From the NCBI GenBank assembly GCA_002407845.1, contig DHPK01000015.1, positions 66,280 to 79,518 of the forward strand: DNA of 13,239 bases. Direction: 5' to 3'. Numbering within the stretch: position 1 is the first letter of the stretch; each line of letters starts with the position of its first letter. Of this stretch, positions 6,293 through 11,941 are shown in pieces. The notes beneath the pieces were generated by a model. The model was not told the DNA's origin. It searched no databases and was given only the letters and a program-made list of their open reading frames with translations. A program made the translations under genes and the position numbers. The stretch comes from Leptolinea sp. UBA5366 (GTDB lineage: Bacteria; Chloroflexota; Anaerolineae; Anaerolineales; Anaerolineaceae).

Positions 6293-7840
6293 TCATTTTT
6301 CGCTGGTTTTCCGCCTGCGAAGTTCAGGGATCAAACCAAACATTTCTGTAAAAATTGCAGTGTGTTTATAAAAATTCCACATTTCAAGGGTGAAATCCTG
6401 ATCAGCGCTGACCAGAATTTCAAGCTTATCGTCAACCACCTGCGTTCGAAGGATCTCAACTTTTTGTTTATGCCCCGCATCCAATGAATTTCCAAGCGCA
6501 AGGTAGGCGACGAGTTTCATTACCAGGATCTTTTCTGCATCCGTCAACCGCTCGAGCATCGGATCATTTGCAGTTAAATGTCCGTTATGGAAACAAGCCA
6601 CCAGCGAAATGATCTCCATCTCCTTTTCATCAAGACCGATGATTTCATTTGACTGGATAATGTTATAGCTGCGAATCCCGTCATTTTCCATGCTGATGTA
6701 TTTACCAATGTTATGCAGCAGAGAAGAAATCTGCAGATAGATGCGTGTACTGCTCGGCAGTCCATGGATTTTCCGGGTCAGATCAAACAGTCTGAGCGTC
6801 AGCTCGCTGACATGCTGAGAATGTTTTTTATCCGTCCGATAACGGTTTGCGAGATAATATGCGGATTCGATCCGGTTGATTTCCGGATCGCGGATCAATT
6901 TATAGTTTTGCAGCGTGGACGCCATCTCATACAGCATCCCATCCGCCAGATCAATTTCTGACAGGAAAAATTGATTCGTTCCGGTAAAGGAAAGCACTTC
7001 GTCAATCACAATGCAGGCCGGCAGCAGCAGCATTTCCTGTTCGGAGGGCACATTCCCCATGCGCAGCATTTCGCTCTTGGCTCCCCGGCGCATTCGATCA
7101 AAAAACACTTGATAATCGGACAGCGTAATCGGCTCCTGATGCTTGCTATTCCAGCCAGCAACATGTCGGATATATCGGGATGATCCGCCGGTCACAATCA
7201 GATTCTGATAAGAGGAGCGTTTCGGTCCAAATGTCTTGTAGTAATTCAGTTCTCCCGAGATATATTCTGCCATCAGCGCGCCAAAGTCGCTGGAATGGCG
7301 CTCAAGATCGCCCAGCAGTTCGCGAATGCGGAGCGACCCGAGCCTGAAATTTTGAGTGTTTACGTATTTTCCTTCGTTATAGAGCGTCAGCTGAATACTG
7401 CCGGAACCGATGATCAGCACCAGCGCATTCGTTTCAATCAGCGCATTGAAGGTCGGAATCGTCTCAGACAGCGCGATCTGGTGATAATACAAATCCATGC
7501 TGTTTGAAAGCACGTTCACATCAATGCCCGTCTGTCGTCTGATCTGCTCCACTGCGAAAAGGCGGTTACTTGCCTCGCGAAATGCGCTGGTGGCAGTCGC
7601 CCGCATGTGGCTGACCTTGTACTCCTCCATTTTTTTATTGAAGGACTTGAGTACGTCGATCGTCTGATCCAGCAGGTGCTGACTTATTTTTCCTGTCGAG
7701 TAGGTTGCAGCGCCCATCGGGATCGTCCGCTGAACCTGATCAATTATTTTTGGCGCATCTCCGCTTTTGAGCAGAGCGATCTTCATGATCACGTCATTCG
7801 AACCGACATCGATTGCTGCTGCAGTTATTTGTTTAGCCAT
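6293..7840 (-). CDS. Ppx/GppA-family exopolyphosphatase-like protein with C-terminal HD-like domain
   Basis: The protein has 515 residues. An ASKHA-fold Ppx/GppA domain occupies about 1-310: IDVGSND (10-16) is phosphate loop 1, ATATSAFREASN (81-92) is the conserved ATSA motif, and IIGSGS (143-148) stands where active enzymes have DIGGGS. An HD-like helical domain follows (about 325-500), with His340, His343 and LLHNIG (374-379), i.e. His-Asn where true HD proteins have His-Asp. The position expected for the catalytic glutamate (SGEEEA in active Ppx) reads LSNSMDL, with Asp116. These differences could mean altered activity or a polyphosphate/ppGpp-sensing role; that is inference, and a related lineage may use different residues. 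The start codon overlaps the last 8 bases of pfk, indicating coupled translation. The family and the ppk1 neighbour support a job in polyphosphate turnover or control. Confidence 0.85.
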   Translation of the reverse strand: MAKQITAAAIDVGSNDVIMKIALLKSGDAPKIIDQVQRTIPMGAATYSTGKISQHLLDQTIDVLKSFNKKMEEYKVSHMRATATSAFREASNRLFAVEQIRRQTGIDVNVLSNSMDLYYHQIALSETIPTFNALIETNALVLIIGSGSIQLTLYNEGKYVNTQNFRLGSLRIRELLGDLERHSSDFGALMAEYISGELNYYKTFGPKRSSYQNLIVTGGSSRYIRHVAGWNSKHQEPITLSDYQVFFDRMRRGAKSEMLRMGNVPSEQEMLLLPACIVIDEVLSFTGTNQFFLSEIDLADGMLYEMASTLQNYKLIRDPEINRIESAYYLANRYRTDKKHSQHVSELTLRLFDLTRKIHGLPSSTRIYLQISSLLHNIGKYISMENDGIRSYNIIQSNEIIGLDEKEMEIISLVACFHNGHLTANDPMLERLTDAEKILVMKLVAYLALGNSLDAGHKQKVEILRTQVVDDKLEILVSADQDFTLEMWNFYKHTAIFTEMFGLIPELRRRKTSEK

Positions 7841-8939
7841 CTACGAGTTGCTCATCTCCAAAATAGATACCGGTCTTGCGCGCGTCAGCGATCAAATAGT
7901 GATCCAACGGAACAGACTTCAGTTTTCCTGCAACTTGTTTCAATGGAATTCCAACGATCTGATTGTTGACAATGCCAACCATTTTTCCGAATTTCTTGTC
8001 CAAAATCATATCCGCTGCTTCAACACCCAAGGAAGTCGTCAGCACCCGATCAAAGGCGCTGGGTGTGCCGCCGCGCTGGAAATGCCCTGGCACGACGCAG
8101 CGGACTTCCTGAACCGTCAGTTTGTCCAGCATCGCAGCCAGCCGATAAGCAACGGAAATATACTGCGAACTTTCCAGTTTCTGAAGATATTCAGCCTTGC
8201 TCAGTTTGGCTTCTTCCTTGGACTTTGCGCCTTCAGCGATCGCGATAATCGAAAAGCGCTTGTGCTCTTTTGCCCTGCGATTGATCGCAGCAGCAATTGC
8301 CATCGGATCATAAGGAATCTCAGGCAGCAGGATCACATCCGCACCGCCGGCAATTCCGGCATGCAGTGTCATCCACCCCACTTTGTGCCCCATAATCTCC
8401 ACGATGAAAACCCTGCCATGGGAAGTCGCGGTGGAATGGATGCCATCGATCACTTCAGTCGCGATGTTAATTGCACTCTGGAATCCGAAGGTCATGTCCG
8501 TTCCCCATAGGTCATTATCAATCGTTTTCGGCAGCGTTAAAATGTTCAAACCATTTTCATAAAGCAGATTTGCCGTCTTATGCGTCCCGTTGCCGCCCAA
8601 GATGACCAGGGCGTCTAAATCGAGTTCCTTATAGGTGCGCAACATCGCGTCCAATTTTGACGGACCATCTTTTTGATTGGGGAAAAGAGGATCATTCATC
8701 GTCTTAAAAGACTGCCGGGAAGTGCCAAGAATTGTCCCGCCCAATGTTAAAATGCCGGAAAAATCGCTTGATGACAGATGCTTAAAATTCCGGTGCATTA
8801 AACCGGCATACCCATCTAAAAACCCGATTATCTCAGTATTTTTATCATTTTCATACAATCTTTTTGCAACACCCCGCATTGCCGAGTTCAAACCTTGGCA
8901 ATCTCCACCACTTGTTAACATTCCGACTTTTAAAGACAT
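7833..8939 (-). CDS. pfkA: 6-phosphofructokinase, mixed-substrate (group III) type, probably ATP-dependent
   Basis: This 368-residue enzyme phosphorylates fructose 6-phosphate to the 1,6-bisphosphate. Visible motifs are TSGGDCQGLN (9-18), GTSR (72-75), GGNGT (115-119), PKTIDND (137-143, containing the catalytic Asp), MGHKVGW (183-189) and QRGGTP (288-293). The residue equivalent to E. coli Gly104 is Gly, typical of ATP users. The residue equivalent to Gly124 is Lys, as in PPi-dependent enzymes. This G104/K124 combination is known from actinobacterial group III ATP-PFKs. The E. coli Asp103 equivalent is Asn. PPi use cannot be excluded. The frame extends upstream to 9101, but the ATG at 8939 is chosen: MSLKVGMLTSGGD is the usual N-terminus and AGGGG precedes it. 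It is the first gene of the pfk-ppx-ppk1 operon. Confidence 0.93.
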   Translation of the reverse strand: MSLKVGMLTSGGDCQGLNSAMRGVAKRLYENDKNTEIIGFLDGYAGLMHRNFKHLSSSDFSGILTLGGTILGTSRQSFKTMNDPLFPNQKDGPSKLDAMLRTYKELDLDALVILGGNGTHKTANLLYENGLNILTLPKTIDNDLWGTDMTFGFQSAINIATEVIDGIHSTATSHGRVFIVEIMGHKVGWMTLHAGIAGGADVILLPEIPYDPMAIAAAINRRAKEHKRFSIIAIAEGAKSKEEAKLSKAEYLQKLESSQYISVAYRLAAMLDKLTVQEVRCVVPGHFQRGGTPSAFDRVLTTSLGVEAADMILDKKFGKMVGIVNNQIVGIPLKQVAGKLKSVPLDHYLIADARKTGIYFGDEQLVDG

Positions 8940-8985
8940 GGTTTCCCCTTTCGCCGATGAAACACTAATTTCCTGTCCCGATAGG

Positions 8986-8991
8986 ATTATA
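8986..8991 (-). promoter_or_regulatory. Probable -10 element of the pfk-ppx-ppk1 operon
   Basis: A consensus TATAAT on the minus strand lies 47 bases upstream of the pfk start codon. The -35 region is poor (GGTTTA at 17-bp spacing), so the promoter may need an activator. The divergent yesL-like gene shares this 226-bp intergenic region; apart from the two -10 elements I see nothing else in it. Confidence 0.45.
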
Positions 8992-9117
8992 TTTTGTTGT
9001 AAGCAACATAAACCGAATTTTATACAGTTATTCACATTAATTTTACAGGAAATTTCAAAACCTGCAATCTTTGATTTCTTTTCGCGATAATCAAGATGCA
9101 TTCTCGTGATTCTTGCT

Positions 9118-9123
9118 TATAAT
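9118..9123 (+). promoter_or_regulatory. Probable -10 element of the yesL-like gene
   Basis: TATAAT in the context TTGCTTATAATAAC lies 42 bases upstream of the start codon at 9166. No good -35 is visible at 16-18 bp. It is divergent from the pfk promoter. Confidence 0.42.
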
Positions 9124-9165
9124 AACTTTGGACGACAATCGATTGGTCTGAAGGGAGGAAAGACT

Positions 9166-9870
9166 ATGCGAAGAAGCAAAAGAAAGGTATCCAAGCCCGA
9201 CTTTGTACTGCCAGAAAGCACTGGCAGGCGATTTTTTTTCCTGCTCAAAGAAAACTATTTTGAACTGCTCAAATTAAGCCTGCTGTTCACGCTGTTTTGC
9301 CTGCCGCTAGTCACCATCCCCGCAGCCGTTACCGCGCTTTCTTACGTTGTCTCGAAGCTGGTTAATGACCGGCTTTATTTTGTCTGGCACGACTTTTTCA
9401 AGTCCTTCAAAGCTAATTTCGTCCGCAGCACGATTTATGGCTTGCTATGGCTCGCTGCTGCGTTTATCCTTGTCCAGCTTTGGGGTTTTTCAAACCAGCA
9501 GCTGTCAAATGACCTGATTAATTATTTCATCAAGTTTTTCGTCATCGTCTTGCTGATATTGCTTTTGAATCACGCCGCTTATTTTCATCCTATTCAAGCC
9601 TGGATTGACCTGCCATTCGCATCCGTGCTCAAAAATGCCCTGATTATCCAGTTTGTTGGTGCGAAATCCACGTTGAAAATGTTCATCGTCCTCCTCCTCA
9701 GCATTGGGCTGACGTTCTTCCTCCAGCCGATATCGCTGCTCGTAATTCCGTTTTTGTTCTCCCTCATCGCTTTCATCCTTTGCACCTTCGCAATGGAACC
9801 CATCCAAAAATATCTTGTGCTGAAAAACCTTCCGCCGGAAGACTTGGTTCAGTCTGAGGTAGAAAACTAA
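9166..9870 (+). CDS. YesL-like (DUF624) membrane protein
   Basis: This is a 234-residue protein with a basic N-terminus (MRRSKRKVSK) and about five to six hydrophobic segments. The segment LLFTLFCLPLVTIPAAVTAL, followed by a short loop and FFKSFKANFVRSTIYGL, is the typical opening of the DUF624/YesL family. Long hydrophobic stretches continue to about residue 215. YesL proteins often lie beside carbohydrate uptake or glycoside genes in Firmicutes. Their biochemical function is not established, and here the neighbours do not specify a sugar. The ATG at 9166 is chosen because GGGAGGAAAG lies just upstream; an in-frame ATG at 9106 precedes the predicted -10 element and is unlikely. The gene stands alone on the plus strand. 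Confidence 0.8.
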   Translation: MRRSKRKVSKPDFVLPESTGRRFFFLLKENYFELLKLSLLFTLFCLPLVTIPAAVTALSYVVSKLVNDRLYFVWHDFFKSFKANFVRSTIYGLLWLAAAFILVQLWGFSNQQLSNDLINYFIKFFVIVLLILLLNHAAYFHPIQAWIDLPFASVLKNALIIQFVGAKSTLKMFIVLLLSIGLTFFLQPISLLVIPFLFSLIAFILCTFAMEPIQKYLVLKNLPPEDLVQSEVEN

Positions 9871-9994
9871 CGTTAGGTGGACTCGCGCAGATCGGGCTTT
9901 CTCGCACTGTCTCTTCCCACTTTATTTTTCCCAAGAAGAATTAAAACTTTTTTCTGCAGCTCCACAGAATAGTCTTAATAATCAACCTGAAATT

Positions 9995-10047
9995 TTGACA
10001 ATTATCTCAATTTGACATGCACCGCTTTCACTCTTGAAAGATATAAT
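9995..10047 (+). promoter_or_regulatory. Promoter/operator region of the SDR gene
   Basis: A consensus TATAAT lies at 10042-10047, 34 bases before the ATG. Two TTGACA hexamers occur upstream, at 9995-10000 and 10012-10017, but the nearer one is 24 bp from the -10, too far for a standard promoter. Between them and the -10 lies a perfect inverted repeat CTTTCA-CTCT-TGAAAG (10025-10040) abutting the -10, a plausible operator. The rest of the 9871-10081 gap shows no gene and no clear terminator for the yesL-like gene. Confidence 0.45.
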
Positions 10048-10081
10048 CCGATTAAAGATTCCTTGATTGAAAGAGGAAATT

Positions 10082-11083
10082 ATGGACAGAATCTATTTAG
10101 TCACCGGTGCTGCTGGGCATTTGGGCAGTACAATCGTCCGGACGCTTGTCGCTCAAGATCAAAAAGTGCGCGCCCTGGTGCTTCCCACTGATAAACTGGC
10201 AGAAAAGCTGCCTTCCGAAGTTGAGTGCATAAAAGGGGATGTGCGGGACATTGAATCGCTTCAGCCGTTCTTTGAACCAGCGCCTGAGTTGGAAAAAGTT
10301 GTTATCCACACTGCTGGCATTGTTACGATCGCGTCGTCCTATAACCAGCTCGTTTATGATGTCAATGTAACCGGCACAAAAAATATCCTTGACCAAAGTC
10401 TGATCCACGGCGCCCGCAAAATGATTCATGTCAGTTCTGTGCATGCGCTTCCGGATAAACCTGCCAATGAGGTTCGCAGCGAAATCAGCCATTACAATCC
10501 GGACGAAGTGAACGGTCTTTACAGCCGGACAAAATCCGAAGCCTCAGCATTGGCGCTCAATGCCGCAGAGGAAGGACTTGATGTTTCAATCGTGCTTCCG
10601 TCCGGGATCTCCGGGCCTTATGATTCCGGACGCGGTCATATGACACAGCTGTTGGTTGACTATTGCAAAGGGCGGCTGACGGCTGGAATTCACGGCGGGT
10701 ATGACTTTGTCGACGTGCGTGACGTAGCAGACGGCATCCTTGCCTGTGTCGACCGCGGCAGAAAAGGCGAGAGTTATATTCTTTCCAACCGTTATTTTTC
10801 AATTCCTGAACTGCTCGAAATTTTTCATCAGGTGACGGGCAGGAAACCAGTTAAAACTTTCTTGCCTACCTGGTTTGCAAAAGTCACTGCGCCATTGGCG
10901 GAGCTTTATTACAAAGTTCTTAAGCAGCCGCCGCTTTATACGCCTTATTCAATCGAAGTCTTGACGGAAAATTCGAATTTCTCGCATGAAAAAGCCAGCC
11001 GTGAGCTTGGCTATACGACACGCCCGATGGAAGAAACGGTTCGTGACAGCCTGACATGGCTGGAGCAAATCGGTCGAATCTAA
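10082..11083 (+). CDS. Extended short-chain dehydrogenase / NAD-dependent epimerase-dehydratase family protein
   Basis: This 333-residue protein has a Rossmann fold. The nucleotide-binding motif TGAAGHLG is at 8-15 (GxxGxxG at 9-15). The GDVRD turn at 52-56 marks adenine-ring contact, and HTAGI is at 76-80. VSSVHAL supplies the catalytic Ser (118 or 119), and YSRTK gives Tyr147 and Lys151. The length and the substrate-side C-terminal half fit the extended SDRs (dihydroflavonol-reductase / 3-beta-HSD / UDP-sugar epimerase-like). The substrate cannot be deduced. The ATG at 10082 follows AAGAGGAAAT; a TTG five codons earlier is less likely. It is monocistronic, and its 3' end converges with the DPH-repeat gene across a shared hairpin. 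Confidence 0.87.
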   Translation: MDRIYLVTGAAGHLGSTIVRTLVAQDQKVRALVLPTDKLAEKLPSEVECIKGDVRDIESLQPFFEPAPELEKVVIHTAGIVTIASSYNQLVYDVNVTGTKNILDQSLIHGARKMIHVSSVHALPDKPANEVRSEISHYNPDEVNGLYSRTKSEASALALNAAEEGLDVSIVLPSGISGPYDSGRGHMTQLLVDYCKGRLTAGIHGGYDFVDVRDVADGILACVDRGRKGESYILSNRYFSIPELLEIFHQVTGRKPVKTFLPTWFAKVTAPLAELYYKVLKQPPLYTPYSIEVLTENSNFSHEKASRELGYTTRPMEETVRDSLTWLEQIGRI

Positions 11084-11096
11084 CAGATAACAAAAC

Positions 11097-11119
11097 GCCG
11101 CCTTGTTATTTCGGGCGGC
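11097..11119. terminator. Bidirectional terminator between the SDR and DPH-repeat genes
   Basis: GCCGCC (11097-11102) and GGCGGC (11114-11119) form a GC stem 13 bases past the SDR stop and 20 bases past the stop of the convergent gene. In minus-strand RNA it is followed by GUUUUGUU. In plus-strand RNA the tail is less U-rich (AUUUGCAUUGGAUUUU). A competing stem, ATAACAA (11087-11093) with TTGTTAT (11103-11109), uses the loop. Confidence 0.6.
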
Positions 11120-11138
11120 ATTTGCATTGGATTTTCAA

Positions 11139-11786
11139 TTACTCGCGATGGGGATCGCGGTCCCGATTAATCAGATCGTCAAATTTGGATGCGGATCGCT
11201 GCACTTCATCATCGGCGCTTTGATGGGGATCCCGTTCGCCTCTGACATCCTTAATCGTGTCTTCAAGCTTATCCTGAATTCGGTCAAAAAAGGATTCAAC
11301 TTTGTCAGCAGTTTTTTCGCTCCAGTCAAAAAACTTTTCTCCCGTTTCATCCAGTTTATCCTTCAGTTCATCGACAGACGATTCGACTGGATTCTCACGA
11401 TGTGGGTCGCGGTCGTTTTGCTTCAAAGCCGCCAGTTTATCCTGAATCCGATCAGTCGAATCTTCGACGATGGCATGAGGGTCGGTTTCATGAAGTTTTG
11501 AGCCTTCCGTATTCACCGCAGCGACCGCTGATTCTGGCGAATAATGCGGATCACGTTCATTTTCAGCCATGCGTTGCAGTTTTTCTGCAACTTTATCATT
11601 CGATTCAGTTACCGGGCTGTGCGGATCGCCGCTTATCTTCCCGCCGAAAGCAGCGCTTCCGGTGACAGATGCAGATTCAGAACTCTGAAACAACTGGCGC
11701 AGCTGATCGACAGCAGTCTGGTTAAAAACGCCCTCTTCGGCTGATTTTCGAATTTGTTCAATTAAGTTAGCGATTTGTTCGTTCAT
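11139..11786 (-). CDS. Hydrophilic protein with six Asp-Pro-His (DPH) repeat motifs, family not recognised
   Basis: This is a 215-residue, strongly charged protein with no signal peptide or membrane segment. The N-terminal 40 residues look helical (MNEQIANLIEQIRKSAEEG). After that, Asp-Pro-His recurs at residues 54, 79, 102, 127, 186 and 211, i.e. at intervals of 25, 23, 25, 59 and 25. Five of the six are preceded by a short charged helix, often with a KL pair (DKVAEKLQRMAENERDPH, DRIQDKLAALKQNDRDPH). Three are exactly RDPH preceded by Asp or Glu-rich sequence at 78, 126 and 185, and a fourth closes the protein (RDPHRE). The Pro codons of the motifs are CCG, CCG, CCT, CCA, CCC and CCC, so the copies are old and the motif is under protein-level selection. 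Function is unknown; metal binding by His/Asp or a scaffold role are guesses. The ATG at 11786 follows AAAAGG; upstream in-frame starts lack a ribosome-binding site. Confidence 0.75.
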   Translation of the reverse strand: MNEQIANLIEQIRKSAEEGVFNQTAVDQLRQLFQSSESASVTGSAAFGGKISGDPHSPVTESNDKVAEKLQRMAENERDPHYSPESAVAAVNTEGSKLHETDPHAIVEDSTDRIQDKLAALKQNDRDPHRENPVESSVDELKDKLDETGEKFFDWSEKTADKVESFFDRIQDKLEDTIKDVRGERDPHQSADDEVQRSASKFDDLINRDRDPHRE

Positions 11787-11821
11787 TTTTCCTTTTCCAT
11801 CTGCCAGCATGACCAAAACGA

Positions 11822-11841
11822 ATCAGCTGACCTTTGCTGAT
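11822..11841. repeat. ATCAGC...GCTGAT inverted repeat before the DPH-repeat gene
   Basis: This 6-bp inverted repeat has an 8-base spacer and lies about 36 bases upstream of the start codon at 11786. On the minus strand it reads TTTATCAGCAAA then GGTCAGCTGATT. The first 12 bases are identical to the element at 3948-3959 near the MFS gene. Confidence 0.4.
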
Positions 11842-11862
11842 AAAAGTTAATTGACAAAACAA

Positions 11863-11871
11863 ATCATATCA
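11863..11871 (-). promoter_or_regulatory. Possible extended -10 promoter of the DPH-repeat gene
   Basis: TGATATGAT on the minus strand fits the extended -10 pattern TGnTATAAT with one mismatch. It lies about 77 bases upstream of the start codon and in front of the ATCAGC/GCTGAT inverted repeat, which would then be transcribed in the leader. No clear -35 is present. Confidence 0.35.
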
Positions 11872-11941
11872 GGCAGCCAACTCGTCCCCGGAAATTTTGC
11901 CGGAAAAACGCCAGAATTTTACACTGACAAAGTCGCTGCAA

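Noticed and set aside
7767..8510. 247-residue open frame on the plus strand
   Set aside because: It lies antisense to the ppx-like and pfk genes, has no ribosome-binding site or recognisable domain, and the opposite strand carries clear family motifs.
8940..9101. 54-codon N-terminal extension of pfk
   Set aside because: The extension lacks family similarity, spans the predicted promoter, and a good ribosome-binding site precedes the ATG at 8939.
9106..9165. Upstream ATG for the yesL-like gene
   Set aside because: It lies before the predicted TATAAT and has no ribosome-binding site; GGGAGG precedes the ATG at 9166.
9867..9876. CTAACGTTAG palindrome at the yesL-like stop codon
   Set aside because: Ten bases is too short to distinguish from chance and no longer stem forms around it.
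11103..11501. 132-residue plus-strand open frame
   Set aside because: It is an antisense shadow of the DPH-repeat gene; its hydrophobic look comes from reading the charged repeats in reverse.
11884..11915. CCGG...CCGG stem followed by A run downstream of xylB
   Set aside because: The A run follows on the plus strand, so in xylB transcript sense the U run precedes the stem; not a proper terminator.
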